Shown here piece after piece: positions 26,501-32,140 of a stretch of 64,000 nt of DNA. Origin of the DNA: an uncultured Rhodoferax sp. (GTDB lineage Bacteria > Pseudomonadota > Gammaproteobacteria > Burkholderiales > Burkholderiaceae_C). A program made the translations under genes and the position numbers. Under the pieces are notes generated by a model. It saw only the letters and a program-made list of their open reading frames with translations, searched no databases and was not told the origin of the DNA. Numbering within the stretch: position 1 is the first letter of the stretch; each line of letters opens with the position of its first letter. The DNA lies in contig NZ_CAMIHB010000003.1 in the NCBI RefSeq assembly GCF_946221635.1, forward strand, positions 62,001 to 126,000, written 5' to 3'.

Positions 26501-28577
26501 ATTTGGTATTGATTGCCGTAGCCTTGCCCTCGGCATCTACAACCTTGTGTCCCCAAGCATTGGGATCACTGCTGTCGTAACTGGCGTTGTTGGTGTTGAA
26601 GTAACTTTTGCGTTCCAATAATGCGGCTCTGTCTTGAAGCCACATATCGGAGACGAACTTTGCCTTAGTGGTATCACCACTCGCCAAACTGTCTTTGTCC
26701 GCTAGCCACTGCGTATACACCGCTCCCCACTTGCTTCCCACCAGGGCACGAGTAGTCTCTGCGTCCCCGAATTGGAATACGAAGGGGCTAAGGCTATACA
26801 GCGCTGCATAAGCACCAAAATCCGTGCGCGCCAATGAAGCGAGATTTCCAGAAGTATTCAGCAACAGCGTGACCTGGCCATCTCTCGCCTTCTCGAACAA
26901 AGGGCTTTTTTGAATTTTCCCCAAAAGATCATAGAAACTGTTGCGCCCCGCGTAGTCCCCAGTATTTTTGAGATTCGCCCATGTCCCTCCGATGAGTGAA
27001 CCCTTCAGTCGGGTAAAAGTACCCGGCCCCAACACTAGGTCAGCCAGTGCATTAAGGGTGTTTTCCAGTACATCTCCTTCCGCCTTGCCTTGGTCGCTGT
27101 TACTGCTTGCGACCTGATTTGAGGCAGACTGCAGAATGGAGTGCAGTAGTCCATAAGTACTTTTGCTGGATTTCAAGGTCGCGCCCGCGTCCGCGCGTTG
27201 TGCTTGTGGCAGCATCTGCAAGAGCGTGTTTTGAACGTTGAGCGAGTCCACCAGCAGCACAAGGCTGTGGGTGTCCCCAAAATCATTGACGGTGTAGTTC
27301 GGCGTCAGTAACTTGATGTCGAGGTAACTCAGCGAACGTGTCAGCGCTTCGGATATGTAGTCGCCACGTTTTAACGGTTGGTCTTCAATAAAAATACCAA
27401 CGGAAGTGCCGTAATGCAACTGCGAATTGGATACAGCAGATGGAAGTGTGGCACCCTGCACATCAAACTGGTTGGCCATGGCATCAGAGGCGATATGGCT
27501 CTCCGTAAATGTCTGGTTAAGACCATCAAGTAGGTCAAACGCCTTTGTCTTTTGTGCCGTTAGAAGTACTGCCAGCTGATAGTCAAACTGAACTTGGTCG
27601 ATTTGACTGAATGGGATCTTTGCAGGATTTCTGGGTACTTCCGGGTCGCTAGATCCCGAAGGCAGTAGTGGCGCATCCCTAGCTTCCTTAATGATGGTCT
27701 CCATTCGATCCAAAGCCTTCACGACCATCAGCTGCTCAGGCGACAACATGGGACGGCTCTCAGTCCGAAGAGCCTCTATGGACGCTTTGGCCACAGCGAT
27801 GGCATTTAAATACGGGGTTTGATCCGAAGAGTTTGTAAGACGCGCTTGGTCAAATATTGGTGTCAGATTGGTTCGTATGGTCTGCACCAGCGTTCGCAGT
27901 GCTGTATCAGTGATGGCCGCATCGACTTTTGCAGTTTGAGTACGCAGTTCATGGAATTCCTCCATGACACTACCTAGGGTCCCCTGCTTGATGTTGCCCA
28001 CACCCGCGCCATTGAAAGTGACGACCTGGTCAATACGGCTCTGGGTTCCGTCTTCACGGCGTAGCAAGTTGAAGGCGGTAGCTAAGTGTCCGCCCAAGCT
28101 GTAGCCAGTGACGCTGAACTTGGCATCATCGGGAATTAACTTGGTCTCTGTCAGATGCTTGTACCAAGCCTCCATGTCATCGATCTGCCCAAAGGCCCAG
28201 CCTTTTTCTTTAATCTCCAAGGTGTTGGTGGCTTGGTTGTCTCGCGCTGCATCATCTAGAAATTCGGTGCTACGGAAGCTGATGACGTACTCGTTGGTGG
28301 TTTTGTTCTTGAATAGCGTTCCGCTGAAGCCTGTGCCTGTATTGGATTTGTGCTCTACGACGTCCCAGTCAGTCGCAAACTTTTCTGCTTCGGTTGTGGT
28401 GAATTTGCTGGCGTGGAGGTTGCCGTCGGTGAGTACTTTTGGATCGATTGATCCAGACCGTACCTCTCCCGGCGTTAACACAATGCCTTCCTTCGTGGCA
28501 TCAAGCGTAAACAACGCCTCCGCTGCCATCTGCAAGTTGGCAAACTTCAAATATTCAGCAATAGTTGGTGCGGTCAT
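17559..28577 (-). CDS. Giant RTX protein with N-terminal lipase-like domain (type I secretion cargo)
   Basis: A 3672-residue protein. Residues about 1-230 resemble class-3 lipases: VISFRSTEF, then the nucleophile elbow GYSLGGH (158-164, Ser160). A helical region to about 720 contains an FGDTHSLVLLVDSL stretch (around 430) that may bring a His. RTX nonapeptide blocks GGxGxDxx follow in clusters (about 729-770, 926-1300, 1650-1862, 1946-2006, 2326-2352), with HCBP-related segments between. A Tyr/Ser/Thr-rich part lies at about 2150-2270. Five Ig-like (He_PIG-type) repeats and one cadherin-like repeat cover about 2569-3309, then a dense final RTX block (3319-3559). There is no Sec signal; the C-terminus fits a type I signal. 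It is the last gene of the exporter operon, three bases after the lipoprotein. Probably a secreted Ca2+-folded lipase, toxin or adhesin. Confidence 0.93.
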   Translation of the reverse strand: MTAPTIAEYLKFANLQMAAEALFTLDATKEGIVLTPGEVRSGSIDPKVLTDGNLHASKFTTTEAEKFATDWDVVEHKSNTGTGFSGTLFKNKTTNEYVISFRSTEFLDDAARDNQATNTLEIKEKGWAFGQIDDMEAWYKHLTETKLIPDDAKFSVTGYSLGGHLATAFNLLRREDGTQSRIDQVVTFNGAGVGNIKQGTLGSVMEEFHELRTQTAKVDAAITDTALRTLVQTIRTNLTPIFDQARLTNSSDQTPYLNAIAVAKASIEALRTESRPMLSPEQLMVVKALDRMETIIKEARDAPLLPSGSSDPEVPRNPAKIPFSQIDQVQFDYQLAVLLTAQKTKAFDLLDGLNQTFTESHIASDAMANQFDVQGATLPSAVSNSQLHYGTSVGIFIEDQPLKRGDYISEALTRSLSYLDIKLLTPNYTVNDFGDTHSLVLLVDSLNVQNTLLQMLPQAQRADAGATLKSSKSTYGLLHSILQSASNQVASSNSDQGKAEGDVLENTLNALADLVLGPGTFTRLKGSLIGGTWANLKNTGDYAGRNSFYDLLGKIQKSPLFEKARDGQVTLLLNTSGNLASLARTDFGAYAALYSLSPFVFQFGDAETTRALVGSKWGAVYTQWLADKDSLASGDTTKAKFVSDMWLQDRAALLERKSYFNTNNASYDSSDPNAWGHKVVDAEGKATAINTKYDQEDIVWDALDESGIKVLRKTGNTAVTANTRYVVFGGQEGETLTGGGREDHLYGGGGNDTLKGQGGDDYLEGGVGSDTYQFSGSFGKDTVLDSDGSGKLEIDGVQLSGAKEKLSDKLWLSDDEKYRYILLDSGDLVIQRSTGADRIIIKGWKPGNLGINLEDVPKPPSSTPSEQKIYKGDQRAKIIGIETQTSIGATDSRFGTFAWSETSWANDGKLNEGVEEGGFADVISAAAAGASGALINGFGGNDALSGSSGKDNIFGGDGDDLIGGGGGSDNIVGGIGNDIIFTSKVLVAPQRRKPTDAFELPPGGVSIRTNGPTWAEYLRGAGPNSPAAVVTTGVGAVVDDADDIVDAGDGNDSVFGGGGADRLTLGIGDDWAIGGGGNDLILGGRGNDRIHGDGIPAAGYLSTVAGDKHGDDFIDGGAGEDVLTGGGGNDFLFGGDNDDQIYGDSDRWDAIEGIYHGEDFLSGGEGADLLVGGGKDDTLVGGAGEDYLYGDDVTEENSSYALDGTLHGKDILDGGDGKDRLVGGGNDDLLIGGDGNDVLIGDGETLDEKFHGNDRLFGGAGDDILYGDAGNDYLDGGTGSNKLVGGKGNDTYIAHEGDTIQDSEGVNTVNLQVSKSEVTVVAGAGGLELTWRSANDAVQKIVFVDGILAGATRLVFSDGAVSTLAKIAGSTMAGNVQINMNENGATLFGGTADDQLYTSGEVSTVRGGRGRDQIYVAGNKSTIEYSLGDGVDTISGYGEKTIVSLEGFSSFDAFKLEINSIGEVFVRVGTGDDDKLKLNASPGQLSTYTLIDHFVLEDGATLSFQDLLSRGVVVLGTDGSDGYLAGSDLNDEIFAGLGNNFIYGGKGADTYQIASTSANWIEDAQGVSTIALASALNWEDVALAAVGGGTNDLILTLGDGTSVTLVNALLQADRFVVRLGDGRSRSIGAMIAELPIPIINGQWEDDVIQASNEGSVLDGGYGNDRLLGGNQSDWLKGGEGNDTLQGGLGADTLWGAGGNDIFLLGLADGQDQIIDYEGTNAIKFEADIDPGAIQVERLDGSTDVKLTYGPQGSVIVRRALEGAISSYQFTNGVTWTFGDLVNKVTAISGQTFSGDDDANVLNGEALDDFIVGNRGDDQLFGHAGNDELIGGEGDDQLSGDAGADRLDGGAGNDSYFFKIGDGEDHLLDTVGASTLIFGPGIRFSDFTVSKLVIDNVNYVRLGYGQNDAILLKEGVRLPGQAIKLNNGSTYSLEQVYASAWTDPVINPPSTAGDDVIYGYGGNDQLRGGAGNDRILGGSGNDLLDGEEGSDSLEGGDGVDTYLLGNNSGQDTLIEASGQHSVVQLHAGDESSLTFSRSGSSLIITQSGSGSSFFIPNFYGLQAVWELKTAQGDVFDLRTLAASSLSAQTSDQRREDFYRNAIAKLGSVDLGQGQVFSGPGTRSVTDKYGSTTDFTYSVKRKLTESDSEEIQTGSYATSSSYNSTYLGSFQFSESRQVTETTYNYTTEWIPGRSYQVVAPMGPYATVVGLGVTYGATVRYENGIYYVTELPTAKRYATPVTSTRTVVDSYTAYRYHTEIEKTSVVEDVRGGDSSNHIYLSGDAAKMVSGGGGDDIIERTYRASSNFLEESVLDAGDWVDGADGDDIIRLGAGADELSGGNGKDFLDGGAGKDVYVVSADDDGWDTIYDSAAVLVKASLGSTFYGAPNPHLIEELKALSVNPWMYGEISFDAKSLNGLMNLDKQLPLYPGVDMYPGTVYSSPVVMNSLYSSGLDQVIADVTGQPFYNYGQMGYWNPTPPTPRPNLTFSDALLGDYLEKFADTVRFGAGISQSALNLAWGEEDVDGETKTVLRISWGGPGGVKVVVPELGDAAGVGVEHFEFSNGVLLSMQDMIDMAPPRPAVPAITLQKGTQIADMQAQEDEVFTFELPSDAFQITGSKKVHYTFAGHGDEVPPWLSLDPETGALTGTPTADHVGLTKVEIIAWQSQSRFATQVFTIQVANANDAPSVGYYVGNEQVVVEEAFSWTIPEGAFYDQDVGDRLSYSISGVDGESLPAWLKLDLVTAKITGTPSISDVGTYQLQVTARDTSGATAVQIFTVEVSEPLPTFVTGTDGDDNLVGTPFVNVFQGLSGSDTLDGGAGNDLYLFEPGFGQDVVIDTDATAGNTDRIRFGAGIEVQNIEVDRLGMDLVLRHGTDSVTVQNWFESTAHQIEGIEFFDGTIWTQAQVESLLNAAPVVTSPLEALQANEDAALSFTIPANTFSDADAGDVLGYGAKMANGDLLPSWLHFDAQTGTFTGTPRNADIGTLNLSITATDSNGASVSTSFSITVLNVNDVPVLAGSPSTLTAAVEDNVYIITQADLLQGYTDEDGNALYVSSIRVEHGTLSAYDANTGSWAFTPDANFNGLVSIHYEVSDGNAPGVAATHSFYVTPINDAPVVVSPLQNQNTNEDAVFSFTIPANTFGDADAGDALSYSAKLSNGDPLPSWLLFDGVSRTFSGTPSNAHVGEIAVEVTATDTSGAAVSNTFALQVMNTNDAPTVAVPIGDMTAVEGSTFSFAVPSNTFADVDAHDVLSISVRMADGSALPSWLVYDGATATLSGVPGSTHVGTLNLMVVATDSSGAQAQEPFALAVQAIPTSPTDPLAGDDVLHADPSNPIVFGGAGNDTLYGSWSSSQLYGGTGNDTLIAQGGPHNILDGGAGDDILQGSWGQDTLSGGDGNNTITAVGGDSLITAGSGNDVITASWGADTIDAGDGNNRINAGGGNNVITAGSGNDTITTDWGNSSINAGDGNNTVTATGGNTVVTTGSGADTITTSYGNDTINSGAGNDLISAGWGSDTINAGAGDDTITTGGGNDIVRGGLGNDTIIADQWSDDKFYFARGDGQDNLSDSGGQDTLFLENINSDQLWFTHTGNDLNVSVIGTTDGITIKNWYVGSQYPGSQYHVEQFKTSDGKVLLDSQVQNLVNAMASFAPPASGQTTLPANYATSLTPVIAANWQ

Positions 28578-28580
28578 GTC

Positions 28581-29444
28581 TTACTCTCCCTTTGGAATCA
28601 AAACTTGGTCTACGAATTTGCGGGTGGCGGCGTCTGAGCCCCAAGCGTGCGCAGGACATTTGTCCGCAGTCAGCCACTCAGTCAGCCTCAGCCCTCGTGG
28701 TCGGTAGGCGTAGCGAATCATTTCTCCCAGCACTTCTTTGGTTTGCAGGTCTATGACCTTGACCGTGCTGCTGGCAACTCCCATGGCGCGCTCGGATGGG
28801 ATGACGTGGTCCTCATACGTCACTCCATAGCGGGGTGCGGGGGCAGTGGTGGGGGTTTTGTCGAGGATGTAGCTGTAAACGTTCAGGTCGTAGTTGGGGT
28901 TTTTGTCCAGTTCGACTTTGACGTTGTAAGCGGTCGTATCCTTTTTTCCCGTTACCCTCCATATCCCGTTGACTCGAACTCGCTGCCCGTCTTTTGCATC
29001 CATCACATCAACAAAGCGGTAGCCGGGGCGGCCTCCGGGGCGTTTGTCTGAATCTATATAGCCACGATGTTCTTTGGTGATCACACCCGCCCTACCATCG
29101 GGGCGACCTGCAGCGTGTTCGTAGCCAAGAAAGGATTTGATGTAGCTGTCCTCATAGCTTTCAATCGCAAACGCCGCCCCCGGCCACATCGGGTCTTCGA
29201 GTTCAGTCTGACTGCGAGCAGGTCGAACCTTCATCAACAGAACGCCCTCCACATCGGGCACCGTGCGGTAGATTTTTTCACCGGCAACTGTTCGGCACTT
29301 TTCTTCAAAGTAGGCCTTGCCAGCCTTGGCCATCTCCAACACGCGTGGGTCTTGCGGGATTTGATAACTACCACACGAGACCAACAACGTTGCGCTGAGT
29401 AAAAATGCCAGCCCTTTAATTCGGTGGAAAGTTGGTGTTTTCAT
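28581..29444 (-). CDS. Lipoprotein encoded directly upstream of the RTX gene
   Basis: A 287-residue lipoprotein: basic N-terminus, hydrophobic core and lipobox LVSC with the lipidated Cys at 24. The residue after it is Gly, not Asp, so outer-membrane sorting is likely. The mature part contains FEEKCRTVAGEKIYRTV, DVEGVLLMKVRP, GYRFVDVMDAKDG and PRYGVTYEDHV, and ends TRKFVDQVLIPKGE. I recall similar hypothetical lipoproteins next to secreted lipase-type effectors in Burkholderiales and Xanthomonadales, but could not check this. It starts 23 bases after the glycosyltransferase stop. Its last codons carry the AAGGGAGAG ribosome-binding sequence of the RTX gene. Role unknown; immunity or a surface-retention partner of the RTX protein is inferred. 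Confidence 0.85.
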   Translation of the reverse strand: MKTPTFHRIKGLAFLLSATLLVSCGSYQIPQDPRVLEMAKAGKAYFEEKCRTVAGEKIYRTVPDVEGVLLMKVRPARSQTELEDPMWPGAAFAIESYEDSYIKSFLGYEHAAGRPDGRAGVITKEHRGYIDSDKRPGGRPGYRFVDVMDAKDGQRVRVNGIWRVTGKKDTTAYNVKVELDKNPNYDLNVYSYILDKTPTTAPAPRYGVTYEDHVIPSERAMGVASSTVKVIDLQTKEVLGEMIRYAYRPRGLRLTEWLTADKCPAHAWGSDAATRKFVDQVLIPKGE

Positions 29445-29467
29445 AGTAAGTTGCCTGTGAACTAATG

Positions 29468-30655
29468 TCAGTGAATCGCTTCAGTACTCGGCACTAACTT
29501 GTGATGAGTAATCTTTTGAACAAGTTGAAGCAGCCTGATTTCTGAGCCAGCTTTCTGGAGCCTTCGTAACTTTTGCCGGTGCGCGTCCGATATTTCTACA
29601 TCGATCTTCATCCCAGGCATCCACAGCCCACCCCAATCTCTCTTGACTAGATTGCGCACGGTTGCAACTTGTTCTGCCTGCTGCGGAACGATGATGGGCC
29701 AGCATCCTGAGGTCAATGCGAGCCCCACACCGGACAACCCGCCATTGCTTAGGTAAACATTGGCACTCTGCAAAGCGCACTGCAGATCAATCGGCTTGTT
29801 CGTGAACGTGACGGATCCTTGGCGCTGACCCTCATTAGTCTGCTTACCGGGGATGTAAATCAGAGCGTCGACATTCGCCACAACCATCTGCTCGATCAAA
29901 CTGCTCAGCCCAGGCGTACTCGATTTCAGATACCCAACAATTGGCGGCCAATTTTTGATGCTTTGACGCGAATCATTGTTTGCTGTTGACTGAAGAAGGC
30001 CGGCATAGACAACCCCGACGCGTAGACCATATGGATCAAGTTCATGCGGGGACATGACCACGCGCGCAACAGGCCAGTCCTTAGTCTCGGCAAAAGCAGA
30101 AATTCGCCTACTACCAAAGAACCCCAAGCACTCGTTATATGCACGGACAAGCTGTGCGTTCGCACTAGTCAGCGCGTGTTCATCACGATTTTTGATGCCA
30201 GGGAAGCATTCCTGCTCCGGTGTAAGCGGGGGAACGCAGAACCCATTGCCTACCTCGAATACAGGTACGTTTAGCGATTTGGCAGCGAGTATCAGTGCAG
30301 GGGCATAGTCAGCCAGCACTACTGAGGGCTCAACTCGAGTGAGAATACTGCGCCAAGCTTTGACCGCACCGATCAGTGCTTTTGCATCGGCATACCCTAG
30401 ACTCACCAAGAGTTCTGACCAGCTTGTGACGCTGAAAGAGTGTTCGATGGACTGAGCATTTTTCCCTAAGCATGGCGATGACCAGATTCCCACTTTGGGA
30501 TGGCATTCTCCGAGATGAGTATTGAGTAGTCCAACATCCGGAGCGCCCATGTGGACTTCATACCCATGCTCCAATGCTAGGGCGATGAACCCAGACCACG
30601 GCACAACATGCCCCATCCCCTCATCAGCCTCAGTCCCCAAAAAGATAGAAGGCAT
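29468..30655 (-). CDS. GT1-like (MGT-type) glycosyltransferase within the secretion operon
   Basis: A 395-residue protein with a GT-B look. It opens MPSIFLGTEADEGMGHVVPWSGFIALALEHGYEV, as macrolide/UDP-glycosyltransferases do. The C-terminal half has a donor-site-like stretch SNGGLSGVGLALTSGCWPII followed by VPQQAEQVATV, matching the 'GG..G...AL..G.P...P...EQ' pattern of GT1 enzymes. No signal peptide, so cytoplasmic. It starts three bases after the adaptor stop and is clearly co-transcribed. An acceptor such as the RTX protein or a small molecule is conjecture. Base composition is poorer in G+C than the exporter genes (30 of 60 G+C in 29521-29580). Confidence 0.82.
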   Translation of the reverse strand: MPSIFLGTEADEGMGHVVPWSGFIALALEHGYEVHMGAPDVGLLNTHLGECHPKVGIWSSPCLGKNAQSIEHSFSVTSWSELLVSLGYADAKALIGAVKAWRSILTRVEPSVVLADYAPALILAAKSLNVPVFEVGNGFCVPPLTPEQECFPGIKNRDEHALTSANAQLVRAYNECLGFFGSRRISAFAETKDWPVARVVMSPHELDPYGLRVGVVYAGLLQSTANNDSRQSIKNWPPIVGYLKSSTPGLSSLIEQMVVANVDALIYIPGKQTNEGQRQGSVTFTNKPIDLQCALQSANVYLSNGGLSGVGLALTSGCWPIIVPQQAEQVATVRNLVKRDWGGLWMPGMKIDVEISDAHRQKLRRLQKAGSEIRLLQLVQKITHHKLVPSTEAIH

Positions 30656-30658
30656 TTT

Positions 30659-32140
30659 TCAGCGCTCCCTCAAACTCTCACTACCCATTTTTTGCACCGG
30701 TGAGAGCAGGAACTCAATCAGCTTGCGTTTGCCAGTCTTAATCTCCGCCGTCACATTCATCCCTGGACTGATAGGTATCTGCTTCCCGTCAATTAGCATG
30801 TCCTTCTTATTGAGCGTCAGGATGGCCGGGTAAAAGCTACCCTTCTTCTCATCCGTCACCGCATCAGCCGATACGGTGTCCACTTTTGCTTTGACCGTGC
30901 CGTACTTGGTAAAGCTGAAGGTTTCCAGCTTGATCTCTGCATCCTGACTGGCATTGACGAAGCCAATGTCCTGATTCGCAATCGCCACCTCGGCGGTGAC
31001 CTGCGTGGCATCCGGTACCACCACCATGAGCTGCTGGGCGCTGGTGACCACACCACCCGTGGTGTGGATGGCCAGCTGCTGCACGGTGCCGTCCACCGGA
31101 GAGATGAGCTGGGTCTGCTTTTCTCTCTGGGTGGCCTTGGAGCTGTCTGCACTGAGCTGGATGCGCTTGGTGTTGGCCTGGGCATAGCGGTCATTGAGCT
31201 GGCGCTGGGTTTCGGCCCGGTAGGCGGCCTTGGCCTGTTCGGTCTCGGTGGCTGTGGCCAGTGCTTCGGTCAGTCGGGCTTTCTGGGTGGCCAGGTCTTT
31301 CTCCAGCTCCACGCGTTCTCTTGTCTTGTCCTGGGTGGCGTGGCTGGAGATAAAGCCTTGGTCCACCAGCTTGGTGAAGTCCGCCTCCCGGCTTTGGGCC
31401 ATGGGAACGGTGGCTTCCAACTTGGCAATGCTGGCCTTGACGGTAGCGATCTCGGCCTGGCGGCGCTGGCTCTCGGCGTTGAGCTTGGCCAGCTTGGCGC
31501 TGATGTCCTGCCATTCAGCTTGCAATTGGATCTTGGTGTTGGAGTCCGTTTCCAGGCTCTGCAGTACCTGCGCCATCTGCTTCTGGTTTGAGAGCAACTG
31601 CAATAGCGCCTGGGTACGAACTTCTTCGCTCTGTGCTGCCTTGTACTGTTCCTGCACACTGGCCTTGTCGGCGCTGGCCATGGTGGGGTCGAGTTCCACT
31701 AGCACCTGGCCAGCATGGACTTTGTCCCCGTCTTTGACGAGGACGGATTTGACGACACTGGCTTCCAAGGGTTGGATGACCTTGGTGCGGTCGGAGACGA
31801 TGATGCGGCCCGGGGCGGTGGCAACGATGTCGACTTCCCCAATCAAGGACCAGACCAGGCCCAGGGTGAACAGGCCCATGAGCAGGTAGGCCAGGCGTCG
31901 AGGTGCAGGATGGACCGGGGTCTCCTGCAGGCTCAGTGCTGCGGGCAGGAAGGCCACTTCGTCGGCCATGCGGGCGGGACCAGCCAGTTCGGCCCGGTGC
32001 TGCCAGGCGGCCTGGAAGATGGCTTTGTAGCGCGCCAAGAGCTCCAGGGTGGGATGGCGGGGTGCTGCCGCTGGAGCCTGGGCAGTTGCTTGGCCTTGCA
32101 CTTCAGCTTCCGTGGGAATGGCTTGCGCGGTGGCGTTCAT
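30659..32140 (-). CDS. Type I secretion membrane-fusion adaptor (HlyD family)
   Basis: A 493-residue adaptor: cytoplasmic N-terminus of about 90 residues, one transmembrane helix (YLLMGLFTLGLVWSLIG), a lipoyl/barrel-sandwich part (ATAPGRIIVSD through VLVKDGDKVHAGQVLVELDP), a long coiled-coil hairpin (about 180-350, rich in Ala/Glu/Gln/Lys) and a beta-barrel C-terminus ending in the ISPGMNVTAEIKTGKRKLIEFLLSP motif of HlyD proteins. It bridges the inner-membrane ABC exporter to a TolC-like outer-membrane channel. ATG 32140 overlaps the exporter stop (ATGA). No outer-membrane channel gene is in the operon, so a TolC encoded elsewhere is expected. Confidence 0.95.
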   Translation of the reverse strand: MNATAQAIPTEAEVQGQATAQAPAAAPRHPTLELLARYKAIFQAAWQHRAELAGPARMADEVAFLPAALSLQETPVHPAPRRLAYLLMGLFTLGLVWSLIGEVDIVATAPGRIIVSDRTKVIQPLEASVVKSVLVKDGDKVHAGQVLVELDPTMASADKASVQEQYKAAQSEEVRTQALLQLLSNQKQMAQVLQSLETDSNTKIQLQAEWQDISAKLAKLNAESQRRQAEIATVKASIAKLEATVPMAQSREADFTKLVDQGFISSHATQDKTRERVELEKDLATQKARLTEALATATETEQAKAAYRAETQRQLNDRYAQANTKRIQLSADSSKATQREKQTQLISPVDGTVQQLAIHTTGGVVTSAQQLMVVVPDATQVTAEVAIANQDIGFVNASQDAEIKLETFSFTKYGTVKAKVDTVSADAVTDEKKGSFYPAILTLNKKDMLIDGKQIPISPGMNVTAEIKTGKRKLIEFLLSPVQKMGSESLRER

